From NCBI GenBank assembly GCA_050290865.1, contig JBNKIW010000006.1, positions 70,703 to 134,702 of the forward strand: 64,000 nt of DNA, read 5' to 3'. Position 1 is the stretch's first letter. Every line of letters begins with the position of its first letter. A model generated the notes under the pieces. It searched no databases. It was not told the DNA's origin and was given only the letters and a program-made list of their open reading frames with translations. Both the position numbers and the translations under genes were made by a program. The DNA comes from JARRLC01 sp050290865. GTDB lineage: Bacteria > Pseudomonadota > Alphaproteobacteria > Rhizobiales > Rhodomicrobiaceae. Of this stretch, positions 43,454 through 53,184 are shown in pieces.

Positions 43454-44797
43454 TCAGACCTGCGACGGTCCGAGCATTTGGACTGCAACGTCCACGGCAT
43501 CGCCGAGACGTTCGACGATGCCACTCACCTGACTGGCATTCACGACAAAGGGTGGTGCCAGCAGAACGTGGTCACCATAGACACCGTCGATCGTCCCGCC
43601 CATCGGGTAGACGAGCAAACCGCGTGCCATGGCTTCGCGCTTGATCCGCGCGTGAAGTTTCAATGCAGGGTCGAAAGGGGCCTTGCTGCTGCGATCGCTG
43701 ACCAGTTCCAGCCCCTGAAACAGGCCGCGTCCGCGAATGTCGCCCACATGGTGATGATTGCCAAAACGTTCCTGCAATCTGCGCCGCAACAGCTCTCCCA
43801 TCGCAGCGACATTGGCAAGAAGACCGTCCCGCCGGATAACGTTCTGCACGGCGAGCGCGGCCGCGGCGGCCATCGGGTGGCCCATATAGGTGTGACCGTG
43901 CTGAAAGAAGCCGGAGCCCTTCGAGAACGCTTCGAAGATTTTCCCCGCCAGCAGCACCGCGCCGACAGGCTGATAACCGCCGCCCAGCCCCTTGGCGATG
44001 GTGATGAGATCCGGGGCGATCCCTTCTTGTTCGCACGCATGCAGCGTGCCAGTGCGGCCCATGCCGCACATCACTTCGTCGAGGATCAGGAGAACACCGT
44101 ACCGGTCGCAGATGGCGCGGATGCGTTTGAAGTAATCGCCGACCGGCGGCACGGCGCCGAGCGTCGCGCCCGCCACCGTCTCGGCGACGAAGGCGATGAC
44201 CTGATCCGGTCCGAGTTCGCGGATCTTCGCCTCCAGCGCATCGGCGGCGCGGGCGGCGTAGGCATCGCCGCTCTCGCCCGGCTGCTGGTGACGGTAAGCG
44301 TAGCACGGATCGATATGATGGGTTTCGATGAGCAGCGGCCGGAACTGGGCGCGCCGCCATTCATTGCCGCCAGCCGCCAGTGCGCCGAGCGTGTTGCCGT
44401 GGTAGCTCTGGCGCCGAGCGATGATGTGACGGCGCTGCGGCTCGCCTTTCTCGACGAAATATTGCCGCGCCATTTTCAGCGCCGCTTCCACTGCTTCCGA
44501 ACCGCCACTCACCAGATAGACATGGTCGATCCCCTCCGGAGCGTCATGCACGAGCCGCTCGCCGAGCTGTTCTGCGGCCTCCGTGGTGAAAAAGCTCGTG
44601 TGGGCATAGGCAACCGCATCAAGCTGCTCGTGCAGGGCGGCGAGTACATCGGGATGCCCATGGCCGAGGCAGGACACGGCGGCGCCGCCGGAAGCGTCGA
44701 TATAGCTTCTGCCATCCTTGTCGAAAAGCTCAATGCCTCTGCCACGCACGGCAACGGGCGGTACGACATTGGCTGCGCGGTGAAGAAGACACGTCAT
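43454..44797 (-). CDS. Class III aminotransferase in TRAP operon
   Basis: 447 aa; the start overlaps the regulator stop by 4 nt. PLP motifs: VSCLGHGHPDVLAA, VSGGSEAVEAALKMARQY, LILDEVMCGMGRTGT with the PLP-ring Asp, and the Schiff-base Lys in TIAKGLGGGYQP. It is of the broad acetylornithine/omega-amino acid class; the substrate is not decided by sequence. It lies between the RpiR regulator and the TAXI binding protein, so it probably acts on what the transporter brings in. Confidence 0.9.
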   Translation of the reverse strand: MTCLLHRAANVVPPVAVRGRGIELFDKDGRSYIDASGGAAVSCLGHGHPDVLAALHEQLDAVAYAHTSFFTTEAAEQLGERLVHDAPEGIDHVYLVSGGSEAVEAALKMARQYFVEKGEPQRRHIIARRQSYHGNTLGALAAGGNEWRRAQFRPLLIETHHIDPCYAYRHQQPGESGDAYAARAADALEAKIRELGPDQVIAFVAETVAGATLGAVPPVGDYFKRIRAICDRYGVLLILDEVMCGMGRTGTLHACEQEGIAPDLITIAKGLGGGYQPVGAVLLAGKIFEAFSKGSGFFQHGHTYMGHPMAAAAALAVQNVIRRDGLLANVAAMGELLRRRLQERFGNHHHVGDIRGRGLFQGLELVSDRSSKAPFDPALKLHARIKREAMARGLLVYPMGGTIDGVYGDHVLLAPPFVVNASQVSGIVERLGDAVDVAVQMLGPSQV

Positions 44798-45684
44798 GAT
44801 GATCTCACGGAAAGTCTCGGTTGCAGATGCGTACCGAGCGCCGCCAGATGTTCGTCCATGTGGCGAAGCCGGGTGAGGGCGGCGCTGCCACAGCGTCCCG
44901 CCACGATGGCGCCCAGGATTTCCGCGACAAGGAAGGCGGGCACCATGGTGTGAAAGAATGATGAACTGTCGGTCGGGACGATAACGGCGTGCGTCGCCAT
45001 CTGGGCCAGCGGCGCCACCTCGCTGTCGGTCAGCGCGATGATGGGAATGCCGCGCCCGACGGCGTATCCGGCGAGTTCCACCGTCATACGCGTGTAGGGA
45101 AGAACGCTGGCCACCAGCAGCGCATCCTTCGGCGTTGCGTCGGTCAGCGTGTCGGCGCCGGTCGCGGCAATGCCATCGACATGAACCGCGCGCGCGCCAA
45201 TAAGCGTTAGCATGTAATGGATATGCCAGGCGACGGAATGACTTGAGCGCAGGCCAAGGCAGTAGATGCTGTTGGCGGCCGCGAGATGCTCGGCGGCTGC
45301 GGCAATCCTGTCGATCACCGCGGGTTGGGCGATTTGGGCGGCCTGCCGGGCGAAGGTGGACAGCATTTCGGTCGCGAGGCCCTTGTCTCCCTTGAGTTTC
45401 TGGCTCGCAACCTGGACCCCGGCTTTCCCCGCGAAGCGCGGGCCGCCTTCGCGCACAGCGTCCGCGTACATATCCTTGATGTCTTCGTAACCGTTGAAGC
45501 CGAGGTGCTTGGCGAGGCGTGTCATCGTTGCCGGTTGCACACCCGCCCGCCGCGCCTGCTCGCGCATAGACAGCAGCGCGACGTCACGCGGGCTGTCGAG
45601 CACATATCTTGCGGCGACCTGAAGCTGTGGCGGCAGGGCATCGAAAGCCTTGACGATTTGTTCGGTGAGTGGGCCCTGATCCAT
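44794..45684 (-). CDS. RpiR-family transcriptional regulator (HTH + SIS)
   Basis: 296 aa from the ATG at 45684 (a GTG six codons upstream is possible). N-terminal helix-turn-helix: LSMREQARRAGVQPATMTRL and AKHLGFNGYEDIKDMYADAV. C-terminal SIS domain: SIYCLGLRSSHSVAWHIHYM, LLVASVLPYTRMTVELAGYA and IPIIALTDSEVAPLAQM, which in relatives binds a phosphosugar or amino-acid-derived effector. First gene of the operon with aminotransferase, TAXI, TRAP and racemase, which it probably controls. Confidence 0.92.
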   Translation of the reverse strand: MDQGPLTEQIVKAFDALPPQLQVAARYVLDSPRDVALLSMREQARRAGVQPATMTRLAKHLGFNGYEDIKDMYADAVREGGPRFAGKAGVQVASQKLKGDKGLATEMLSTFARQAAQIAQPAVIDRIAAAAEHLAAANSIYCLGLRSSHSVAWHIHYMLTLIGARAVHVDGIAATGADTLTDATPKDALLVASVLPYTRMTVELAGYAVGRGIPIIALTDSEVAPLAQMATHAVIVPTDSSSFFHTMVPAFLVAEILGAIVAGRCGSAALTRLRHMDEHLAALGTHLQPRLSVRSS

Positions 45685-45792
45685 CGCCCGCGAGCGTAAC
45701 ACAGGCGTTAACGAAGCTGCAATATATGTTTTGTCTCTTGTCTGAAGGAAACGTCCGGATCATCATCCGGTTTCGAATGGGCAGAACGCGCC

Positions 45793-48700
45793 TCAACCGC
45801 CTTCCCCCTCCAGCGCCCGCAAAATCGCCGGATAATCGAAACCCTCCGCCAGCCGTGTCAGCGTGCGTGCCAGGGCGGGATCGGTCTTGCGCGCCTCGTC
45901 AATGGCTGCCGCGATGCGCTCGGCATCCAGGCTGAAGAGGGTGTCACGAAGCCGCTGGCGGACGTCTTGCGGCAGCGCGGCCAGCATGGCGGGTGTCAGC
46001 CCGGCGGCGGCTTCCGCCTCTTCCCCGGCCTCTGCCCGCGGCACAGCCTGCCGGTACACATATTTCGCGCCCAGATGCCGCGCCAAGCAGTCGTAGATCT
46101 CGTTGAAGCGATACGGTTTGCGGACCAGATCGTTCATGCCGGCGTCGAACAGCTCCTGCTGCTGCTCCTTGAACACCGAAGCCGTCACCGCGACGATCGG
46201 CACATCCCCGCCGCCGGGCAACTGCCGGATGCGCCGCGTGGCCTCCACGCCGTTCATCACCGGCATGCGACGGTCCATCCAGATCAGATCCGGCCGCCAC
46301 GCCTCGAAGATCCTCACCGCCTCCTCGCCATTCACCGCCACCTTCGTCTCCAGCCCGAGCCCGGCCATCAGGCTCTGCAGCAGCATCTGGTTGTCGGCCT
46401 CGTCCTCGACGATCAGGATGCGCCAGGCGGGCTGTCCGGGCGCCAGGCCGCAGACCTCGCCCGCTTGCTCCTCCTTCTGCTCGGCGGCGAATTCGGTTCC
46501 GGCCGGCAGTTCCAGCGGCAGATCGACGCGAAAGACCGAGCCCTTGCCCGGCGTGCTCTCGACGCCGATCGTGCCGCCCATCAGCTCGACGAAATGGCGG
46601 GTGATGGCCAGTCCCAGGCCAGTGCCCCTTTGCGCATCCGTTTTCACGAGCTGCACGAAGGGCTGAAACAGGCGCTCCTGGTCTTGCCTGTTGATACCGG
46701 GACCGGAGTCCTCGACCTCCATCAGCAGGTGCTGGCGGACGTCGCTCTTCACACCCAGACGGATGGTCACGCCCCCCTCGCCGGTGAATTTTACCGCATT
46801 ACCGACCAGGTTCATCAGGATCTGGCGCAGGCGGCCCTCGTCGCCCTTGATGTAGCGCGGGAAATCTGAGGACTGATCCAGCAGCAGCCGCAGGCCCTTC
46901 TCCTCGGCGCGCAGACGCATCATGTCGGCGACGTCCCGCACCATGCCGCCCAGATCGAACGTCGCGACGTCCAACTGCACCCGCCCCGCCTCGATCTTGG
47001 CCATTTCCAGCACATCGTTGATCAGTGTCAGGAGGTGCTCGCCGCTGCGGTTGATGATGTCGAGCTTTTCGCGCTGGCCGGCGCTGGCGTCCGACTCGCG
47101 GCGCATCAGGCTGGAGAAGCCGAGGATGGCATTCAGCGGCGTGCGCAGTTCGTGGCTCATATTGGCCAGGAAGATGGACTTGGCCTTGTTGGCTGCCTCG
47201 GCGGCGTCGCGGGCGACGAGGAGTTCGGCGGTGCGCTGCTGGACGGTTTCCTCCAACCGGTCTTTGTGGTGGTGGAGTTCCTCCTCCGCGCTCTTAAGCT
47301 CCGAGATGTCGGTGAACATGGCGAAGGAGCCTTGGAAAACGCCTGCTTCGTCGAAAATGGGCGTGGCGGAGGCCAGCGCCCAGACCGTCCCCCCATCTTT
47401 GTGGCGAAGCCGGCGCTCATAGTGCTCCGCCCGCCCTTTCCGGCGTTGTTCCATTCTCATCCGGTGATCGGCGGCTTCCTCCTCGACCATGAAGTCGGTG
47501 GGGGGGCGCCCGATCATGTCTTCGGCGCTGTACCCCAGCATCTCCGCCATTCTGGCGTTTGCGTAGACCGTGGCCGCATCGGGGCCGAGCATCCAGACGC
47601 CTTCATTGGTGGTGTCCAGGAAACGGCGGTACCTTGCCTCGCTTTCCCTGAGATCGCCGTAGAGGCGGGCGTTGTCCAACGCGATCGCTGCCTGCGCCGC
47701 CAGCACATCCAACACCGCGATCCGGTCCGGAGTAAAGGCGCCGGCGGTCTGCGTGTTCTCGAGATAGAGGACTCCAGCCAGCTTGGCTTGCCTGAGGAGC
47801 GGGAGGCACAGCACCGATCTCGCCTTGCCCCGGCGCAAATAGACATCCTCGAAAAACTCGCCGGGACGCGTGGCGTCGTCGAGAATGACGCTCTCCCGGG
47901 TGCGGATAACGGTGTTGAGGACGACCTCGGGACACTCTGTCCCGGCAATCGCCGAACGGAGGAACCTGACCTCGGCTCCCGTGCCGGCGGCCCTGGCCTC
48001 CACTTCCACCTCAAAGCCGGCGCCGGACGGCAGGATCAGGAGCCCGCGGTCCGCCCCCGCATTCTCGAGCGCGATCGTCATCAGCGTTTCGATGAGTGTC
48101 GGCAGTTCGATTTCGCCTGATACCGCCTGCGAAGCTTTGATGACTGTGGTCACATCGAGCTGCGGCGAAGACGCATCCGCGCTGGCCACTGCGGAACCGG
48201 CCGGCTGGGCGGCTAGCTCGGGATAGCGCCTGTCGAGCTGCTTCACCTTGCCATCAGCCCCCCATAGCGCGTAGCAGGCGCGGGACCGCCGAAGATGGGC
48301 GAAACCGGACGTTTCGATCCCGCCGGCGAGATAAAAGCGCCCCGCCACCTCATGAGCCACCGCCTCATTGTGCATGAAGCCATTGGTGCGGGCCGACAGA
48401 ATGGCCTTTTCATACAGGCGCATCGCCTCCAGCGTCCGGCCTTCGATACGGGCGACCTCGGCGGCGACCAGGGCCGCCCGGTTCTCAAAGGTCTCGGGAC
48501 TATTGTGCGCCCAGAGTTCGAGTTGCCGGCGGTGCGCGGCCAACGCCTCCAAATGCGAAGAACGTTCGTCGGGCGGCGCCGCATCGAGGTATGCCGCTCG
48601 TGCCAGGGCGGCGTAGAAGTGGTACTCCGCGATCTCGAAATAGGCGAGAAACGAGGGCGAGAGAAGCTGTTGCGCCTCTGTCGCCGCCGCGATGGCGGAC

Positions 48701-51700
48701 GCATAGTCCGCGGCATGAAATCGCGCTTGCAGCTTGCGGATCCAATAGCGCCAGCCCGAATATGCCAGACGCGGATTGCTCTTGAGGTGCTCCTCGAATG
48801 CGCTCTCGTCAAAATCGGCATCGGTGAAGGAGCCAAGCTGCGGCGTCAGGCCCCGAAGCGTCCGGATCAACCCGAGTTGTCCACTGATCATATCGGCGAT
48901 GAGATCGAACCGCGCCTTCTGCGCGAATCCGAGCGCTATTTCGGCTTCACGCTGCACCTCTGCGAGGGGATCTCCGCTGGCGAGAAGGTGCGTGATCAGG
49001 GCGGCGTAGGAAATCGTGGCGAAGCTCAGGTCGCCCGTTTCCTGCGCCGTCTCGAAGGCGGTTCGCACCAGCCCGGCACCCATGCGCACATGGCGTGTCC
49101 AGGGGATGACGTGTCCGAAACCCAGATAGACACGAGCCTTGAAGTTGAGCAACCCGCGCTTCTCCACCAGATCGACGCTGAGCTGGCCGAAGCGGAAGCC
49201 GGCCTGGTAGTCGCCGAACTGCGGTCCCAGGAGCATGCCGAGCCACACATAGGCGAAGCACGACCCGCCGCTGTTGCCATGCTCGAGGCTGAAGCTCGCG
49301 ATGTGCGCGATAAGAAGGCATTGCAGGTTTCTGTCGGTGAACAGGGCTGGCGGCATGAGCGTCGTGAGGACGTCCATGGTCGCGCACGCGCCCGCGCCGC
49401 TCACCAGCGGCAGGTCGGCGATTTCCGCGATCGAACGGTTTTCCAGCCGCTGCCACAACTGCTGAAACTCCTGCTCGACTTCCTCGTCGGTTGGCCGGGC
49501 CGACCACTGGACGCCGATGCGCTTGAGGTATTGGAGCCCCACCTCGATGGCGCGATCGCTCTGATTCAGGGTCATGTAGAGGTTTATGCGCAGAACGGTG
49601 ACCGCGGCGAGTTCGATGAGATTCACCGCCACGCCCGTCAGCATCTCGAGCCGCTGCCCGGCCGCGGCCGCATCCCCCGTCAGGTATTCGCATTCGGCCC
49701 GGTTCAATTCCAGCGCAAAGATCAGCTCATGCTGGCGCTCCCAGGACTCGTCCTTCAAGAGCCGCGCACCGGCGACAAAGTAGGCAAGCGCCGAGGCATA
49801 GGCCGCGGCCCCCTTGGCTCGCTTGCCCGCAGCCAGATTGAATTCGGCGAGTTGTGTCCATTCCTCCTGCCGTTGGATCAGCGCAGCGCCCCGGTTGAGC
49901 TGGCTCACGATCTCGAAGATCATCTCCTCCCGCTCCTCCTGGCGCGTGTGCGCTACGAGCAGCCTCCCGATCCTGAGATGGGTCTCGGCACGGGAACTCT
50001 CCGGAATGAGCGAATAGGTGGCCTCCTGCACACGATCGTGGACGAACCTGTATGAACCGTGGAGCCTCTCGATGAACTCCTGGCGGACAGCCTCCTGCAG
50101 ATCCTCGTGGACCTCCGCCTCCGGCATGCCCAACACGAGCGAAAGCATCCGAGTTTGCGCGCTGTTTCCGAGGCAGGCGAGCTGGTGCAGCGCGTTTTGC
50201 GTCTTGAGGGGCAGGCGGGTCAGCTTCCCGGCCATGAGGTCCGCCACATTGTCTGTGTACCCCTTGGCCTGAATGCGGTTCAGATCCCAGGCCCACCGTC
50301 CCTCGCCATGATCGAAGGCTATCAGTCCTTCCTGGGCCAGCGCGGACAGGAACTGGATGGTGAAAAACGGATTGCCGGCCGTCTTGGCGTGGACCATCTG
50401 CGCCAGCGGGCTTGCGCGTTCAGGATCACAATGCAGAGACTCCGCGATCAGCACCCTCAAATCGTCGAGGGAGAGGGGCGCCAGGACAATCTCCCGCACC
50501 GCTGCGCCCGCTTTGCGGATGTCCTCGAGCTTGCGCATGAGCGGATGATCGCGGTCCACTTCGTTGTCGCGATAGGCGCCAATCAGCAGCAGATGCCGCA
50601 CATCCTCCTGAGTTAACAAATCCTCCATCACATCGAGCGTTGCCGCATCAAGCCACTGCAGATCGTCGAGAAAAAGCGCCAGCGGATGTTCGGTCCGCGC
50701 AAACACCCCGATGAAACGGCGGAACACGAGCTTGAAGCGCGCCTTGGCCAGCTGCGGTTCGAGCGCCGGAACCCGCGGCTGCTCCCCGATGATGAGATTC
50801 AGCTCGGGAACCAGATCCACCATGAGCTGGCCATTCGGCTCCAGCGCCTCCTGGAGGGCCTGACGCCAGCCTTCGAGTTCGGCCTGGCCCTTACCCAGCA
50901 GCTGACGGATGAGTTTTCCGAGGGACTGCGCCAGTGTGGCATAGGGAATGCCAAGCTTGTACTGGTCGAACTTGCCCGAAGCGAAAAGGCCGCGCGAGGG
51001 GACGAGCGCCTTGTGCAGTTCGTTCACCAGCGTGGACTTGCCCACGCCCGAATAGCCCGAGACGAGCACGAGTTCCGGCCTGCCACCGGCCACCACCCGG
51101 TCGAACGCGGCGAGCAGTGTCGCAACTTCCCGTTCGCGCCCGTAGAGCTTTTCCGGGATCGGCAGGCGGTCGGGGACATCGCGCGCGCCGAGCGGGAACG
51201 GCTCGATACGCCCGCGCGCCTGCCATTCGGCGGCGCAGCGCTGCAAATCGGCCTTCAGCCCATTGGCAGTTTGATAGCGTTCCTCGGCGGTCTTCGCCAT
51301 GAGCTTCATGACGATGTCCGAGAGCGGTTCAGGGATGCCGGACACACGCGCAGCAGGCGGCGCTGGAGCAAGCGCGAGGTGGCAGTGCACCCACTCCATG
51401 GGGTCGGAAGCGGTGAACGGCAGTTGGCCGGTCAGCATCTCGTAGAACGTCACTCCCAGGGCGTAGAGGTCGCTGCGGGCGTCGATGGAACGGTTCATCC
51501 GGCCCGTCTGCTCCGGCGCCATATGGCTGAGCGTCCCGGCGATGACCTCCGGCGGCCCGGGGGCCTGGCGTTCGCGCGACAGTCTCGAAGCCACACCGAA
51601 ACCGGTGAGTTTGGCCTTGCCCTCAGCGCTGGCGAAGATGTTGGCCGGCTTAATGTCCTTGTGCACCACCCCCTGGCCGTGCACCACGGCCAATGCCGCT

Positions 51701-52062
51701 GCGATGCCGGTGGCGATGCGCAGGAAAGGTTCCACCGCAAGCGGTGCTTCCATCAATTCTGTGAGGGGCGGATGGGGGCAGTCCTCCAATATCAACGCGG
51801 TCGGGCTCGCGCGCAGCTCGATCGTTAGCGGCCGTATCACGAATTCCGGGGGCAAGTCGCGGGCGATTTCGAGTTCATGTTCAAGCTCGTTCAGCACCGC
51901 CGCGGACGGCCGCTCCGAAGCCGGGATTTTGATCAGGACATGCTGATCGTCCGGCGCGGCTGCGCGATAGACGAGGAAGCGTTCCGTCTCGCTGACGCAA
52001 GACACGCCCGCGTAACCCAAGGCTGCGAGTTCTGTTGGCGCATGAGACAAAATACGCTGCAT
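45793..52062 (-). CDS. Giant hybrid sensor: Ser/Thr-kinase-like, AAA ATPase, GAF, PAS, histidine kinase, receiver
   Basis: 2,089 aa from the ATG at 52062. Order: Ser/Thr-kinase-like domain (about 20-280; Lys in HVLIKIPA, HKDIKPAN at 134-141, but the DFG triplet reads GFG at 154-156); AAA/NACHT-type ATPase (Walker A GYSGVGKS at 336-343, LFLDDLQWLD); long helical TPR-like stretch (about 700-1280); GAF (about 1316-1466); PAS (about 1476-1591); histidine kinase (SHELRTPLN, His 1637; GTGLGLAI); receiver (WMDRRMP, Asp 1930) and a tail. This is the fused kinase/ATP-binding/sensor kinase class. It is divergent from the corrinoid operon across 490 bp and probably shares its regulation. The signal is unknown. 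Confidence 0.93.
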   Translation of the reverse strand: MQRILSHAPTELAALGYAGVSCVSETERFLVYRAAAPDDQHVLIKIPASERPSAAVLNELEHELEIARDLPPEFVIRPLTIELRASPTALILEDCPHPPLTELMEAPLAVEPFLRIATGIAAALAVVHGQGVVHKDIKPANIFASAEGKAKLTGFGVASRLSRERQAPGPPEVIAGTLSHMAPEQTGRMNRSIDARSDLYALGVTFYEMLTGQLPFTASDPMEWVHCHLALAPAPPAARVSGIPEPLSDIVMKLMAKTAEERYQTANGLKADLQRCAAEWQARGRIEPFPLGARDVPDRLPIPEKLYGREREVATLLAAFDRVVAGGRPELVLVSGYSGVGKSTLVNELHKALVPSRGLFASGKFDQYKLGIPYATLAQSLGKLIRQLLGKGQAELEGWRQALQEALEPNGQLMVDLVPELNLIIGEQPRVPALEPQLAKARFKLVFRRFIGVFARTEHPLALFLDDLQWLDAATLDVMEDLLTQEDVRHLLLIGAYRDNEVDRDHPLMRKLEDIRKAGAAVREIVLAPLSLDDLRVLIAESLHCDPERASPLAQMVHAKTAGNPFFTIQFLSALAQEGLIAFDHGEGRWAWDLNRIQAKGYTDNVADLMAGKLTRLPLKTQNALHQLACLGNSAQTRMLSLVLGMPEAEVHEDLQEAVRQEFIERLHGSYRFVHDRVQEATYSLIPESSRAETHLRIGRLLVAHTRQEEREEMIFEIVSQLNRGAALIQRQEEWTQLAEFNLAAGKRAKGAAAYASALAYFVAGARLLKDESWERQHELIFALELNRAECEYLTGDAAAAGQRLEMLTGVAVNLIELAAVTVLRINLYMTLNQSDRAIEVGLQYLKRIGVQWSARPTDEEVEQEFQQLWQRLENRSIAEIADLPLVSGAGACATMDVLTTLMPPALFTDRNLQCLLIAHIASFSLEHGNSGGSCFAYVWLGMLLGPQFGDYQAGFRFGQLSVDLVEKRGLLNFKARVYLGFGHVIPWTRHVRMGAGLVRTAFETAQETGDLSFATISYAALITHLLASGDPLAEVQREAEIALGFAQKARFDLIADMISGQLGLIRTLRGLTPQLGSFTDADFDESAFEEHLKSNPRLAYSGWRYWIRKLQARFHAADYASAIAAATEAQQLLSPSFLAYFEIAEYHFYAALARAAYLDAAPPDERSSHLEALAAHRRQLELWAHNSPETFENRAALVAAEVARIEGRTLEAMRLYEKAILSARTNGFMHNEAVAHEVAGRFYLAGGIETSGFAHLRRSRACYALWGADGKVKQLDRRYPELAAQPAGSAVASADASSPQLDVTTVIKASQAVSGEIELPTLIETLMTIALENAGADRGLLILPSGAGFEVEVEARAAGTGAEVRFLRSAIAGTECPEVVLNTVIRTRESVILDDATRPGEFFEDVYLRRGKARSVLCLPLLRQAKLAGVLYLENTQTAGAFTPDRIAVLDVLAAQAAIALDNARLYGDLRESEARYRRFLDTTNEGVWMLGPDAATVYANARMAEMLGYSAEDMIGRPPTDFMVEEEAADHRMRMEQRRKGRAEHYERRLRHKDGGTVWALASATPIFDEAGVFQGSFAMFTDISELKSAEEELHHHKDRLEETVQQRTAELLVARDAAEAANKAKSIFLANMSHELRTPLNAILGFSSLMRRESDASAGQREKLDIINRSGEHLLTLINDVLEMAKIEAGRVQLDVATFDLGGMVRDVADMMRLRAEEKGLRLLLDQSSDFPRYIKGDEGRLRQILMNLVGNAVKFTGEGGVTIRLGVKSDVRQHLLMEVEDSGPGINRQDQERLFQPFVQLVKTDAQRGTGLGLAITRHFVELMGGTIGVESTPGKGSVFRVDLPLELPAGTEFAAEQKEEQAGEVCGLAPGQPAWRILIVEDEADNQMLLQSLMAGLGLETKVAVNGEEAVRIFEAWRPDLIWMDRRMPVMNGVEATRRIRQLPGGGDVPIVAVTASVFKEQQQELFDAGMNDLVRKPYRFNEIYDCLARHLGAKYVYRQAVPRAEAGEEAEAAAGLTPAMLAALPQDVRQRLRDTLFSLDAERIAAAIDEARKTDPALARTLTRLAEGFDYPAILRALEGEGG

Positions 52063-52409
52063 CTGCCCGTTCTCAGCCCGGCGCTTGACGGACCGTTGCG
52101 TTGTGGTCGTGCAAGCGGCACGAGGCCAGCCCAAGATCCCGCGGCACACCGTATCGGCGAAGTATCCCGATTATTCCTTGTATTTCCTTTGAAAGGCGCC
52201 GGAAAATGAGATGCCACCTCGCACCCCGAACCGTTCGCGGCGGGCTGAGCGCTCCCCCACCTGAATCGCGCCGCCGCCCGGGCGGGATCGTGCCCGGTGG
52301 TGGCGGTGAGAACGGCGAAATCAGCCGCATCCGCTTCCTTGCCGGCGGGCCAGGACATCCTCCATCGCTTGGAATTATGCAAAGTTTAAGGGCGCTTCAC
52401 TAAGCTGGT

Positions 52410-52477
52410 CCAGCCCGCGAGCCAAGTTCGTACCCCGTTCGCCGCACGGACTCATACAAACTTGGCTTGCGGACTGG
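52410..52477. repeat. 68-bp imperfect palindrome in divergent promoter region
   Basis: Arms 52410-52432 and 52455-52477 pair over 23 bp with 3 mismatches (TACGAACTTGGCTCGCGGGC against TACAAACTTGGCTTGCGGAC). It lies 75 nt before the corrinoid-protein start and resembles the palindrome at 17485-17560. It may be an operator or an interspersed repeat. The rest of the 52063-52551 gap shows no gene. Confidence 0.55.
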
Positions 52478-52551
52478 ATTAGGCTGGCTGCGGCGCAGCG
52501 GTCAACGCGGCGCGCGATTCGCAGAACCAAGCCGGCACGGAGGGGTTCGAT

Positions 52552-53184
52552 TTGAACGCACTGGCGCGCGAGTTCTACGACGCACTGACCGGGTTGGACA
52601 GCCCCCGGATCGAGGTGCTCTTTCAGCGGGCAGCCGGCGACAGGGGACCCATGTCGGCCATCGAGGAACTGATGGTCCCGGCACTGTCCCGGCTGGGAGA
52701 AGAGTGGAGCGCGGGCAGGATCGCGCTTTCCCAGATCTACATGGGCAGCCGGATCTGCGAAGACATCGTCGAGTGTGTGCTCCCGCCCACGGCGGAGGAA
52801 CGGAAAGGCCAGCCACGCATGGCCATCACCGTGCTCAACGACTACCACACGCTCGGCAAGCGCATCGTCCTGTCGGTCCTTCGGGCCAGCGGATACGACG
52901 TCCTCGATTATGGCCGCCTGGACCCGACGATGCTGATCGAGCGTGTCCTTGGCGACGAGGTGAAGATCCTGATGATCTCGGTCCTGATGCTGCCAGCCGC
53001 TCTGAAGGTCAAGACGGTGCGCTCGGCTCTGGACGCCAGGGGATACAGCGTCAAAATCGGGGTCGGCGGCGCACCGTTCGTGTTCGACCCTGCGCTCTGC
53101 CGGGAAGTGGGCGCCGACGCCATGGGGCGCAACGCCGCCGAAGCCGTGGCCATCGCCAACCGCTGGCGGGAGGATCATCCCTGA
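52552..53184 (+). CDS. Corrinoid-binding protein (MtbC/MtmC-like)
   Basis: 210 aa from a TTG at 52552 with GGAGGGG 6 nt upstream. N-terminal four-helix cap (about residues 1-85: FYDALTGLDSPRIEVLFQRA). The cobalamin-binding DxHxxG motif is DYHTLG at residues 97-102, where His 99 would be the lower cobalt ligand; SVLMLPAALKVKTVRSALDA and GVGGAPF complete the Rossmann part. Such proteins shuttle methyl groups between two methyltransferases. Its stop overlaps the start of the UroD-family gene by one base, so they are translationally coupled. Confidence 0.9.
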   Translation: MNALAREFYDALTGLDSPRIEVLFQRAAGDRGPMSAIEELMVPALSRLGEEWSAGRIALSQIYMGSRICEDIVECVLPPTAEERKGQPRMAITVLNDYHTLGKRIVLSVLRASGYDVLDYGRLDPTMLIERVLGDEVKILMISVLMLPAALKVKTVRSALDARGYSVKIGVGGAPFVFDPALCREVGADAMGRNAAEAVAIANRWREDHP

